Source: Linum tenue (Eukaryota; Streptophyta; Magnoliopsida; Malpighiales; Linaceae). From it: DNA of 64,000 bases. Numbering within the stretch: position 1 is the stretch's first letter; each line of letters starts with the position of its first letter. Below the pieces are notes generated by a model that saw nothing but the letters and a program-made list of their open reading frames with translations, ran no database searches and had not been told where the DNA came from. Positions 11,399 to 22,790 of the stretch are shown piece after piece. A program made the position numbers and the translations under genes. The DNA lies in the NCBI GenBank assembly GCA_946122785.1, contig CAMGYJ010000002.1, positions 58,429,703 to 58,493,702 on the forward strand, given 5' to 3'.

Positions 11399-13309
11399 TA
11401 GAGACGTAGAGTTGGAAATTGAGCCTTTATCATAATATGGGGTGATCGGTCGATCTCATCGATGCCAATTACTTTGTGTCATTGACACCATCAGGCCTCT
11501 TGGTTACAACCATGGTGAATGATATATATGATTGATATAGAAGTCAGAACTAGGATCTTCCGTTGATGTATTAGTGACTAGACTAGTCCAGAAAACACCA
11601 GATCCTTCATATAATATTTTTTTTTTGTCAAGCTGGAGGAGGATGACTGGGACTCAAAGATGCATTAGATGAACGTCTTCTCTCCCTAAAAACCCTAATA
11701 GAAAGTCTATAAATATACTTCTATGGAGGAGGAGTTCAGTAGCCAGTGATAAGAAGACCTAGAGAGCTGCTACTCTGATGCGCCACTAGAAAGTCTATTA
11801 GATGCAAATCGGAGACAGAATTGGTGGCCTAGTCTTCGAAATCTCTCTTCTATGTTTTGATTTGTGGAGCTCCTAGGGATTATTGTTTTCACTGATGTAT
11901 CCCTTGGATTTCATACTCGTGGATGGCTAGTTCCCTTAGTTGCATAGGTAGGCAAACCCTACAGGTTCTAGACTTTGTAATGTTCGATTTTACCATATAT
12001 ACGATGAGTTGATTTCTTTATCTTATTGGTTGATTCTGTTGGGTTACCTATTGTCAATGGATGGAGAGCTTCACGAAGCCTACATCCTTTAGAGATGTGT
12101 GCCTCGAAATCTTAGTCGCATTGGATGAAGACCGAACGCATCCATCCTATACGATTGATCTTCAATCGATCAAACTGTGTGACACCTCAAGGCAGAAATA
12201 CATAAGATCCTTATTGCCTATCAGTTTCGGTAAATGTCATGACGTAAGGTAAGAGGATATCTCACATGAACAAGCACTCATATGTTTCCAGGATTGGCAT
12301 TACGAGTCTAAGAAACTTTAAGGTGAGCTTGCATGTGCAACGACTTGTCCTCTTGATTTCCTCCACTTGCTTTTTTATTTTAGATTTTGTAAAACCAAAA
12401 GGAACTTCAACCCCGAAGGTACCTTAACCTCCATAGTCATGTTTTCTAAACCATAGAACTAGTCCCTCACCACCTCAGTAAGTGGTTGTGAGACACCCTA
12501 AAGAAATACTATCCTGGTCTTCGGACTAGGTAAGTTTGGCTACGTACTACAACGTGATCAAACCCCATCTAGTCCGGACGAAGCAATAAGACCCGGATAA
12601 AGTTCAAATCAACACCATCCTCACGCAGCGCCAAGGCCATGAAGATGAAACCAACTTGTCATTAAGATAGGATGAGTGGTCCATAATGCGGTGGGAGCAC
12701 ACACCAAGATGACGGTTGCCAACAAGTCACCAAGGTTGCGATGAGTAGTCCCCGAGGTGGTCGGAGCAACCACCCAGCTAGAGGTTACTACGATGGTCAC
12801 ACTTGATGGTTATCAAAAGGAGAAACGAAGATAAGCAAAAATTTCCAAAAACCAACACTTGACATTTCATGTCAAACTTTATCCTTTATCTTCAATTTAG
12901 TCATAATCATATCTTTTAGTTTTAGGAGTTGTCACTAAGCTTCGAAGGAGTAGGAGTGACTTTACGTAGTTTGTCTGAAAGTTCATAAAAAACATCAAAC
13001 ACCCTCGTTCGAACATTGTTCAGAGAGGTGTCAATCATTTTATTAATATTATCTGAAGAAGTTAAAGTCGCGTCTATTAATTTTGAACATAAGTTTTCTC
13101 GCTAAAAAGTAAAAACTATTCATAAGAAGAGAAGAAAATACTAAAAAAAAGGTAAATACAATATATTAGCAATTATCATACATATTATATATTTACGATG
13201 CTGACTAAGTTTACGATGCTGAGCTGCCTCCCACATGGCAGTCATCATACATATTATATATTTAATTTTAAAAATAAATAATTAATTAATTAAAAAATGA
13301 AAGGAACAA
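11399..13309. other. Unassigned repetitive-looking DNA
   Basis: The first stretch may be the tail of the decayed LINE. A TATAAATATACTTC box near 11711 followed by leader-like sequence could be part of an old LTR, but no LTR ends, primer site or protein motifs are visible. Several short frames (for example 12061-12252) show no known domain. Confidence 0.3.
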
Positions 13310-14021
13310 AATAAATGGCGTAGTGGTACCGCTCCTCTTCTTCTTCCTCCGCCCAGATCGGCAACGCTTTCCTCCTCCTCCGTCCACGCCATCGCCACCG
13401 GCCAGACACAACTTCGCATCCACTCGTCAGCGTTGGATGACCTCGCCTTCAATCGCCTGGATGTGGGGAGAAGAGAGCAACCTCAATCGAGTTTTGGGCT
13501 CGCTTCCTGAAGATTCGAGCTCCAAAATCGTTGACTGCCACAAAACGAAGCCCCCATCGTCGTCTTTGTTTTCGCCGCACCTTCTTTGTCGTCTCCACAC
13601 CATCCCCTCCTCCTTGACGTCGCCGCACCACAATCCTCCTTGTCGTCTAGCGCCATCGCATCGCAATCCTTCTCCTTCCGCTCCCTCTGCCTTCCCTTAT
13701 TATTATTTTTTGCAGATCCGATTCTCCACCGCGGCATCATCCCACATCAGTTGCAGCACCGACGTCGCAGTTGGGGGTTTCAATTGATGGGTTCAGGGTT
13801 GGATTTTCAATGAAGGGTTTCAATTATTGGGTTTGGAGGAAAAAGAAGGGAAAGAGGGACTTCGTGAAAGAAGAAGAAGAGAGGGGTAGGGATGATGCCG
13901 GCGCTGACAACAATTATATATTTAATTATTTGCTGATGTGGACGCCAAAATGGATGCTAATCGTAGCAGTCTCAGTTACAAAATAAATGACAGTAACGGA
14001 CTGTTAGCCATATCTTGACCT
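13310..14021. other. Pyrimidine-rich, GC-rich tract with overlapping short frames
   Basis: From 13323 to 13790 the plus strand is rich in CTCC, TCC and CGCC runs. This gives open frames of up to 154 codons on one strand and 60-85 codons on the other, all of proline/serine or arginine/glycine-biased composition. No domain, conserved start context or splice structure supports any of them. It resembles the 5' leader of a gene or of a transposon-captured gene. Confidence 0.35.
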
Positions 14022-14029
14022 GCAACAAT

Positions 14030-14706
14030 CAGTGGCGGAGCTGTTCATATAGGTGGGGATGCTCTGCAGCCCCCTTGGAATAGGAGGAAAATACAGAACC
14101 TTGGAGAACTGGTGCTTCTAAATGAAGAACTGCCGATGCATTGTTGTCTGTTTCACAATTTCAACTATGACAAGTTTCCTGATTAAATCACCTGCTTATT
14201 TATACATAAAAGAGACTTTTTGGTTCCCAACAAAATAAAAAAGTATGGTCTAAAAAACTCTACAATATTGGCCGTTCCGATCGGAAATATCGTATACCAG
14301 GTCTTAAATAAGAGACGGTTTTGGAAGGTCAAATGCTCACATTATTTTCATGTTAAATTATTTTACATCGTCATAGATTTACAGTATGCAATCTACTATT
14401 TGACGAAGGTTCAAAGACGTATAAGGAGTTGATGAGTTAAGAAAATGGTGGAACAATCTTCAAAATTGGATGAGCAATAAGTCGTTGAACGATGTGTTGG
14501 TGAGATACATTGAACAAGATTTATGTGCTAGTTCAGACTATGAATGTGTTCTACGATACTTTCATAATATGAAATCTCGTCGCAATTAGTTGTAAGTATT
14601 ATGTTATTGATTTTCATTTTCTTTAGAATTGATTGTTTTCTTATTTAATTATTTTTTACGATAAGACAAAAGATACCCTCTTGGCTAATTTCTGGCTCCG
14701 CCACTG
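14030..14706 (+). mobile_element. hAT deletion derivative with perfect target duplication
   Basis: Begins CAGTGGCGGAGC and ends GGCTCCGCCACTG, a near-perfect inverted pair, between two copies of GCAACAAT (14022-14029 and 14707-14714). Near 14440-14590 the plus strand reads NKSLNDVLVRYIEQDL and a following YECVLRYFHNMKSRR segment ending in a stop, the last part of a zf-TTF/hAT transposase. The upstream two thirds of the gene are absent. It shares its terminus type with the hAT at 9.4 kb. Confidence 0.93.
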
Positions 14707-14714
14707 GCAACAAT

Positions 14715-15125
14715 AATTATAGCTAATAATCTATATTTCGATAATTGTAACTATAATTCACCGCCTCTTAATAGTTGTGGCTAATATATTGTATTTACCT
14801 ATAAAAAAGTACAAACTCTAATTGTATTTTGTGTTTATCATCGAACGGTCATTACTCATTAGTCATTACATCGTGTAGTCACTATGCATTTGACAAATGA
14901 CTGGCTTCCACCAATATCACGGATAAGATAATATATTTGACAAAGGCGAAATATTCATTGTATGCACCTTGAAGTCGATGACGATGATCATTGTTATCCA
15001 AAGAAAGATACTAAAACAGTGATGCGATGTATTATTGATGACTCGTGACAGCCAAGATGGCGACAACATATTTTTATTAATTTAAGCTAAGCCAGCGCCA
15101 TTTTTGTTCCATCTTTTTTCCTTTT
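14715..15125. other. Intergenic DNA
   Basis: AT-rich sequence forming the 3' flank of the second defensin-like gene. Nothing else is recognised. Confidence 0.4.
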
Positions 15126-16060
15126 CTAGCAATCATATCTACAAGAACAGAGGTTGGGAGTTGGATCCTCGCAAGTTCCGACGCCATAATAAGTAGTCTG
15201 GCAATTCTGGTTGCAAAGCTTCTTACCGCCGTTGCAATCCCATTTCGCAATGCACTGTTGTGCTTCCGCCCTCATTTCGTCGCCACCTTGTTTATTTAAT
15301 AGTAGCAAGAAATAAAAAAAAAACATCATATAATTACTAAATAATAATCAGGAAGATTAACAACCTGGGATAATAATGAAAGATAATTTAATTTTGATCA
15401 ATAAGATAAGTCATAAGTTGCCGACATCTAGATGTTGTACAAAAGAAATAGCAAATTTTTTTTGCGACCAATAAACTAAACTATGGGTACCAGAAGATTT
15501 CGTTGCTAAAGGCCTGAGTAGATCGAACAGACTTTCAAATTCACATGAAACTAGAATTGGTCGACAAAAAAAAATCTGGATACTTGACTGTGATGAAAAA
15601 GGTAGATTATCCATAAGCTTACTCGAGATAATAAGATATGGGATCAGAGATTAGGACACAAATTTGATATTATGGTTGATTTTAAGGATGGCAATTTAAA
15701 CTTGTTCTGCCGAGTATTACCCGACTTGATCCACGATGGCACGGATATTATCTGACCCGCAGTAACATAGGAAGTGACATGAATATCTACTTTCGACCCG
15801 CATAATCGGTTGTTCACTTCTACAATTTCTCAAAAAAACTCGGTGTTTTACTGGGAAGAAATAATCCAAAGAAGTGACCCATAAGTGGATGAGTGGGGAT
15901 CAAGATGATTTTTTTTGAAACCTGACAGTAGGATTCTCTCACCGGAAAGAAAGGAGAAAAGAATAGGATGAGAGAGAGAGTTGTTTGGATCTGTTTTACC
16001 TAGGAAGGTGAAGAGCAAAACGGCAAGCAGGAAGTAAACAAGTACAGAAGACCTCGCCAT
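15126..16060 (-). CDS. Defensin-like secreted cysteine-rich peptide, paralog 2
   Basis: Exon 1 (16000-16060) and exon 2 (15126-15286) join in phase across a GT-AG intron of 713 bases to give 73 aa. As in the first paralog, exon 1 is exactly 61 bases and encodes MARSS plus a hydrophobic secretory core. The mature peptide has eight cysteines spaced C-x5-C-x6-C-x3-C-x9-C-x7-C-x-C-x3-C. Only the loop between cysteines 5 and 6 differs in length (7 against 11 residues), and it carries different charges, as often happens in fast-evolving DEFL families. The fold prediction is a cysteine-stabilised alpha-beta defensin-like peptide that is secreted; the target is unknown. Its intron is far longer than in paralog 1 (137 bases). 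Sequence is intact. Confidence 0.85.
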
Positions 16061-16127
16061 ATCTGCTTCTTCAGAGAAGATGGAAGTCTAACTTGGATTT
16101 TATTAGTTTATAATCTGCCACCTTTGA

Positions 16128-16152
16128 TGTTTGGCTTTGATATTTATAATGC
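16128..16152 (-). promoter_or_regulatory. TATA-proximal promoter block of defensin-like paralog 2
   Basis: Minus strand GCATTATAAATATC followed by AAAGCCAAACA, about 70-90 bases before the start codon. It matches the block in front of paralog 1 almost base for base, whereas the sequence further upstream does not match. Confidence 0.65.
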
Positions 16153-16796
16153 GAGCTAGCCGTGACATGTGGAAGCAAGGCTAATTTTCTGCCAAAAAGA
16201 TAGATTAGGCAAGATGACGTGACAATGACATAGATAAGATGTCAAAAAGAGAAAAAGAGCAATAAACGTGGCAGCGATAGTGTGAAAGCATTTAAATTAT
16301 AAGAATTCAATATTTAGGGATAGAACTCAAAATTGGAGGTCTAAGGCTTAGGGTAATCGGCTAATTAGTTGTTATCATACGTTATATCATCATATCCCTA
16401 AACTCCAAATTGTAAACCCAAATCCTAACCCTAAATCTCTAAACTCTAAATCCTTCAAATTAAAGTAAATCTTCAATGGTTTTTGTGCAAATTCATGTGC
16501 ATTATTGTTCATCACATCATAAGTGATGATTGACATCATTTTTACATAAATCGCATGTTTAAAATGATGGTTATGAAGCGAGTGCACTGAATGCACCCAA
16601 AAAAGTGAGTGCACCGAAGACGCCACCTGTAAATAGTATCAAATTATTCAAAATACTTTAGCGAAATCAAGAAAAATATAATATAATACAATTACATAGA
16701 CACAAGTAATGATAAAGGATGGAGACTCTTTTGTAATTTAAGTTTATTAATAATAATTCTAATATATATTCCATAACCATTTTATTTTGAGGAATT
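16153..16796. other. Intergenic DNA
   Basis: AT-rich. Around 16390-16455 repeats of CCCTAAA/CCCTAAATCTCTAAACTC-like words occur, resembling interstitial telomere-like or TAAACCCTAA-derived sequence, but they are too irregular to call. No gene. Confidence 0.35.
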
Positions 16797-17147
16797 TGAC
16801 AATGCTATATAGCATTGGTGCTATAAGTTTTTGCTTTTATGGTACAACTTGAAGTTGTACATTTAACGTTATGGTACAACTTCATATTGTACCTATACTC
16901 TTTTGTACAAATTCTTTTATGGTACAACTTGAAATTATACCTTTATGTGATGGTACAACTTTAAGTTGTAAAGTTGTATCATAACATAAGTATACAAATT
17001 TCTTTATGGTACAACTTTAAGTTGTAAAGTTGTATCATAACATAAGTATACAAATTTCTTTATGGTACAACTTGAACTTATACATTTAACGTTATGATAC
17101 AACTTTAAATTGTACATTAAAGCGCCAATGCTTATAGCATATTGACA
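16797..17147. mobile_element. Small inverted-repeat element built of TGGTACAACTT repeats
   Basis: Outer arms TGACAATGCTATATAGCATT and, inverted from the right end, TGTCAATATGCTATAAGCAT define a MITE-like unit. The left arm itself contains the perfect palindrome AATGCTATATAGCATT. Inside, ATGGTACAACTT recurs about seven times, in part as two perfect tandem copies of a 56-base unit (about 16952-17063). No target duplication could be set, so the superfamily is open. Confidence 0.6.
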
Positions 17148-17179
17148 CGCTTCTACCGTCACACTAGAAAGTGGCCAAG

Positions 17180-18500
17180 TGTAACCACCTACTAATGCGT
17201 AGTATAGCGGGTTTAGTTCTAATTGTCAACCCGGGTCCTAGGTGTGATGACTACTCCGTGAAAGTCTTGTTATCTAGCGGTTCAAGTGTAGTGAAGGTTC
17301 AATTAAACTAGCAAGCAAAGCAGTGACAGTTGTGTTCAAGTTGAGAGAGGTCACCCGGATATGGTTCCCCCTAGACTGCAGTTAAGCTAGGTTGTGATTT
17401 ACCAAGTTCAAGTTCAATGATAGTTATACTGCGGGAGGTTCTCAACAGTCTACAGTCTCGACTAAAAGTCTCCAGACCCTCTCAATCTGAGTCCCCAGCG
17501 GGCGACTAACCTCCACCGAAGTAAACAGATTGAGGCCCTAACGAACCAAACCTCCTCTGTCGAAGTAAATCCGGTACAGAATAGTGAATTGACTCCTCGA
17601 CTAAAGTCGTCAACTACCTTCAATCAAGGGTGCTCTATCAACCTAGGCAGATATTCTCTTTCTAGGTCAAAGCAAAAATAGCAGGAATTTGATCAGGATT
17701 CATGCCATTCAAGAAATCAAACCTCAATTGAATATAATCATATCACTGAATTCGTACTTGGGTTCATACAATCAGACCTAACATACAAATCTAGGGTTCT
17801 TCATACCCAGGTGAATGAGAAAGTTACTCCATAGAGAGAGACAGAAAATCTAGCTCATGCGCGGAAACCATATTGTGAAGGATGGGATTCTGCTTCTGGC
17901 AATCAATCAGCACTTCTCCAAGCTCAAGCCAGGCTCCAATGGTGATGAAGATCGATCTAAGGCGCTTGAAGAATCAGGTTCGTCACTTTCTCTCTCTAGG
18001 TATACACTTTGTCTCGCTAAAACTCGAAACCCTAAAAAATCAGCCTTCTTTCCCTTAAAAACCAGCAGGCCGCGATCCCCGGTCGTAATCCCCGGTCGGG
18101 TATTTCAGGTACCCGGCCAGGGATTTTGAAACGCAGCGCAACAGTGAAGGGCTTAATACCCGATCGAGGTCCAGAATACCCGATCGGGTATTTTTGCTCA
18201 CTGGCCGGGACCCCTTCTGCCTTCTTGGCGTCCAAAAGCACGAATCCCCGGCCTCCTTAGCATTTTACCCGGCCGGGTATTTTAACTCCTGGCCAGGTAT
18301 TTTGCTCTTCCAACGCCCTTCACTCCCATGTCTTCCTTTTCGACCCGAAACTCGTTTCCTCGCCTTCACGTCAACACCAAGTCCTGAAATATGACATAAA
18401 CACACAACCTAGCGTGAAATCGGCTTAAAACACGAGAATCGACTCTCAAACGGCTCAAGAATTGAGGTAAAAACATGTGTAATTATTGGTCTATCAAATT
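17180..18500 (-). mobile_element. Ty3/gypsy LTR, related to the LTR at 5.8-7.2 kb
   Basis: The right edge is set by minus-strand AAGTGTGGGGGAATT (polypurine tract) followed by TGATAGACC. The left edge TGTAACCACC is inferred. Internal landmarks shared with the other LTRs are TATCTAGCGGTT, CACCCGG and GTTCCCCCTAG in the left half and a repeated CCCGGTCGGGTATTT motif set in the right half. Those replace the CAGTTCACGG repeats of its relatives. No protein is encoded. Confidence 0.7.
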
Positions 18501-18959
18501 CCCCCACACTTAACCGTTTGCTTGTCCCCAAGCGAACCTAACTCAAACCAATGCAGCTCTCCAGACCTCTATAGCAACAAACAACTCTGATCGTCGGTAG
18601 AGGATTTCCTAGATCATATAGCAGCTTACGAGGTCAACTGGTTTTCTAAGACGTCCCCTATCTCTCTCAATGCGAGTACTAGACTCAAGCTAGGTTCATG
18701 AGAAGAAGTGGAAGTAAGACAACTAGTTCATGGGTAAAGGGACACACACCATTCACAACCAAAGACTCATTGTACCGGGGTGCTCTTTCACTTCATTTCA
18801 CCTTTGGAACCCCTTTTTCACTTTCATTTACATTTCTTTTTTCTTTCTTTTTTTTCCTTCACTTGACGGGGGTTCCAACTGCAGTCTTTTGTACGGTCGA
18901 CCCTTATTAGTCGAGCAAGAGCAATTTCTGTACATCTGGCACTCGCCAGAGTACTTCTT
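18501..18959 (-). mobile_element. 3' internal remnant of the gypsy element
   Basis: It adjoins the polypurine tract of the preceding LTR and carries the same CCCCCACACTTA and GTTTGCTTGTCCCC words as the 7.15-kb element. It is cut off where copia sequence begins near 18,960. Short open frames here show no domain. Confidence 0.55.
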
Positions 18960-19103
18960 TTAACTCCTTTTTCTCAACTCGTGTGGAGGGTCAATGAAAT
19001 TAAGGGGGGTCGGAAGCTCTACACCATATGCTGGAAAGAAGATGTCAACATCTTTCATTTGTTTCAAATATCTCAATAGACGATGCTCCGCATCTAGATG
19101 ATC
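18960..19103 (-). pseudogene. Ty1/copia RNase H region, piece downstream of the CACTA insertion
   Basis: The minus strand reads HLDAEHRLLRYLK, matching the start of the copia RNase H region. It continues exactly the frame that is interrupted at 23,828. A few codons later the copia similarity ends at gypsy-derived sequence, so the 3' end of the element is missing. Confidence 0.85.
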
Positions 19104-19964
19104 CACTACAAAAAAGACTGGCAGAAGTGACGAAATCCTTCTGACGACACTGTTTTTTGGTTGGAAATAACCTTTTTTGTGGCAAAAATTTATTGTCCTC
19201 ATAAAAATGTAAAATATTTGTCACGAACATCAATACTCGTCAATAATGTCCAAAAATTTTGTCACTAAAAGTCAATTTTGCAAACACGAGGAACACCATC
19301 TCACTTTTACTGAGGACATTTCAACTTTTGTCACAAATACAAATTATTTATGACCAAATTGAAATAGGCGTCAGAAATAATATGTTTTTCTGACGCCAAA
19401 AAGAAGGGGAAAATTCCTGAATTTTATTTTTTGAATACACAAAATTTTCCTCAGAAAATGCTGTTGGAAATAGTATTATTTGTTAGGAATTTCCCTATCT
19501 CTCAGAAAAAACAAACCTTTTTATGAGGGAGCGTATTTAGTGGTTGATAAAAGTTTGCTAGAAAAGTTACTGGACAAAATGGTCATCACAAATGATTATT
19601 TCGTTGAAAAAACTTCGTGAGGAAAACACTTTTTATGAAGAATTTATATGTCGTCAATAATATGCAAACAATGTCACATATAGAACATTATTGGCAAATT
19701 TTGCTTGTCGTTTCGTTACATATGAACAAATTCTTCGTTTTAAGAGTTGAAATTAGAACATTATTGGCAAATTTTGCTTGTCAAAAAAGTTTCGTTAATT
19801 AAAAATTCTTAAGGAAAAGGTCATGGATGTGCTCGAACCATGGATCTATTGTTCACAAAATAAAGTCAAGGCGAGTTAGGCTGATTACATTTTATGTTAA
19901 ATTCATATTGCGTTGAGTATTTATTCCTAACAAAAATCTATAAGCAACAGAGCGCTCTCTGTCT

Positions 19965-20056
19965 TCTATGCAAATTCATTCCCTTTCTTCCTCTGCAATA
20001 AAAGAAGGAAGTTGAGCAGATTCATTCCCTTTCTTCCTCTGCAATAAATGAAGGAA
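19965..20056. repeat. Short tandem duplication inside the CACTA element
   Basis: The sequence ATTCATTCCCTTTCTTCCTC followed by TGCAATAAA occurs twice, at about 19,973 and 20,021, with AGAAGGAAGT following each copy. Confidence 0.6.
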
Positions 20057-21959
20057 GTCCAAAGAAATTGATACAGGGAAACGGAGAAAGGGAGAAGAAT
20101 CGAAACAATACTTGTTTACAAACCAAAGTCCAAAGATGATGGCTTTGTCCTATAATTTAGGCATCATCTGTAAAGCAATAAAAATAATTGGCCTACATCA
20201 ATTTACAAGAAAGTTCATCATTTTAATTGGTTATTACATTAGTTTTGGTCAAGAAGGCATGAGTTCGATTCTCCAAATTGCTTCCAATTACTTAATTAAT
20301 TAAAAAAATTTAACCAAACTCTAAATTCATAATACGTAAATCCAACACAAAATTCTTAATTAATATTTGTACTTAATTCATAATACGTAAATCCAACACG
20401 TCATGTTCATTAGTTTTACTTGTGTGAGAGGATATTGTAGAAAACTTTGTGACATACAGTAATCAAATAGCTCTAATTGTTTAATTTGAGTTTACAAATT
20501 CATAATTTAGTGTTGAATTCTCTATTCTCAAACAAGAATCAATCAAGAATTTAAGAAACATATCGTGGTCATTTTAATATTAATAAAATTAGTTTTAAAG
20601 GTTTCTATTTATACATCGTGCCCATTTTAAGTGAGATTCTGGCTACCCACTGATCACATCTCAGTGGCTTGATTTGTGGGTTGTAGTTTACTTAGTTTAA
20701 TTTGAGTATTTGTATATTTATTTTTGCCTAATTTATAGATTTATTTGTTTTATTTAATTAGAACTAAAGGGGTGGGTATTTTATTAATTCCTTGAAAATG
20801 GAAGGACAAAGTACAGAGTATATAAAAAACTTTAACAACAAACCCTAAGTCCCTACACTTTCCTTCACTCGACAACTCATCATCTCGTCTCCTCTCTTCT
20901 TCAAGTCTTTTCCTTTTCAGCAGAAAAAACGATCCAACTTCCGTCCTACTCCACATTCTGTTATATTTTCTTTCTTGGCCTCTCTGATCCTCTTTCTCGG
21001 CTATGGAGGAGAAGGTGAATTTCAATAATTTTTGTTGACTTTCGACCAGTATCAGATGACACGGACGATGACGCAGAGGCACACAGAATTGAAATCTCAC
21101 CGCCCACCGTCATCGCTCAGTCATGGAGATCTAAATCACAACCATCGTCCTCTAAAATCTTACTAAAGTAAGTGTTTTGTAGGCCTTCCATTGAGTTGAT
21201 TCACTCAATGGGGATTTTTTCCGATATTGAGAGCATGAAGAGAGCGCCATTATTATATTATATTTGTTTATTTATTTTAACATTAATACAAATGATATCC
21301 AATAAAATTATTAAAATCAAATTTATTTAATCATTATTAGGTTTTTCATTTACTTGAATAAACCACCTCTAGAGGTTAATTGAGATAGAATGATAAATAT
21401 AATGACGTGGAATAACATTTTTTTAGTATAAATTTATACTAATTTGCAATATCAATTTCATTTATTTTTCTTTAACTAGCAATTTGATGACTATAAATTT
21501 CATTTATTTCTCCAAGTCTATACACCGCATGCGCTCTACTCCTGGAGCTTTTCGTTTGAATTTAATTTTGCTCTTATTGAGGATGCACTGGAATGGATGG
21601 AAGGAGAGGAATAGTGACATTCTTAGTTATTGTTGTATAAGAATAATTGGGGGAAACCACTTGCGAGAGTCTCTCAATATCGAATTAGCCTTCAATTATT
21701 CTCTTTTTCTATGGATGCTATCAATCGAATAACTTTCTTCCACTCACTTAGTTGCTTTCAACATAACCCCCCTTAGCCCCTTCGTCTCTTCTTCTATCTC
21801 ACAATTGCTGGCCTACAAACCCTAAGAACTCCAGCTTTGTTGTTGATGAAGAACTGAGTGTTCCATTCTATGCTGGACGCTTCTGCAAGAGAAGCTTCTT
21901 TTGAAACTTGAATCAATTACTCTTTGTTGGGTAAGAAGTCTTCATTCCCTTCTATCATT

Positions 21960-22790
21960 CGATTCTTTATGTTTCGTATAAAACCCAAGTTAAAAGGATT
22001 GCATGTTTCCCACTCAATTACAACTTAATTGCTTTGTGGTGGACGTTTCATGTGTTTCTCGTCTTTACCCATAACTAGTTTCCCTTTTATTATTTATGTT
22101 TCATATAAATCCCATGTTAAAAGGATTCCATGTTTCCCATTCAATTGTAACTTAATTGCTTTGTGGTGTGTTGGGGATGCATACATTGCCCACGTGGGCT
22201 GGGCTGAAATGGCCCAAGAGGAGAGGCCGGAAGGCTGTGGAGTTGGGCCCGGCCCAATGGCCCAGTGGCATGGAAGAGGTTGGCTCATGGATTGGGAGGA
22301 GCCTTCCCAGACGGGTGGGGCCATGACTCTGACATGAGGCGCATGCGGCAGAGAGCCTCAGGGGGGTCCAAAAGTACGGGTTTGGGGACCAGCTGACGTC
22401 ATGCGCCTCTCTCTTCTGAACGGAGTGTCAGATGTTCGAGGCGCATAGCGCTTGGCCGTACGGTGCATTAAATGCGGGCCTGGCGAAGGGCGGAAGAGAA
22501 GGATGTTGGTCGGTCGGGCTTCGGGTATAAATAGTTGGGTTGGTGAACCTTATTTACTCAGGTTGGAACTTCTCTCTAAAATTACTATTCACTTCTCTCT
22601 CTAGAAACGGTATCTGACTTGGGCGTTGGAGTGCTAACGAGTCCTTCCTTGGGCTCAGATTAGTCGTGTTGCGTGCAGGAGAGGGCGTGCTAGGGAGGCC
22701 ACACGCGAAGGTTCGGGGCGCCTAGTTACGGGGCTCGAACATGGTGGAAATTTCATACGTTTCTCATCTTTACCCAGAACTAGTGTGTGC
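21960..22790 (+). repeat. 130-base tandem duplication interrupted by a solo LTR
   Basis: Two diverged copies share TTAAAAGGATT, CATGTTTCCCA, ACTTAATTGCTTTGTGGTGG and CTTTACCCA in the same order. Copy 1 spans about 21,960-22,085. Copy 2 begins near 22,090 and is interrupted at 22,169 by the solo LTR, resuming at 22,742. It may be a captured gene leader; downstream, near 22,840, a 50-codon frame starting MATDQVVSQE shows no known domain. Confidence 0.65.
22169..22741 (+). mobile_element. Solo LTR with 5-base target duplication
   Basis: 573 bases starting TGTTGGGGATGC and ending GGGGCTCGAACA. It is bracketed by TGGTG on both sides (22164-22168 and 22742-22746). A TATA box (TATAAATA, 22526-22533) sets its transcriptional direction as plus. 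It is far more GC-rich than its CACTA host. Only one LTR remains, so the internal part was probably lost by recombination between two LTRs. The element family is not identified. Confidence 0.93.

Noticed and set aside
13323..13813. Overlapping open frames of up to 154 codons on both strands
   Set aside because: They arise from a CTCC/CGCC-rich tract. Composition is biased in every frame, and there is no domain, splice structure or homolog-like motif.
22029..22337. 102-codon frame crossing the left edge of the solo LTR
   Set aside because: It spans the LTR/target-site junction, so it cannot be an ancestral gene. No domain is present.
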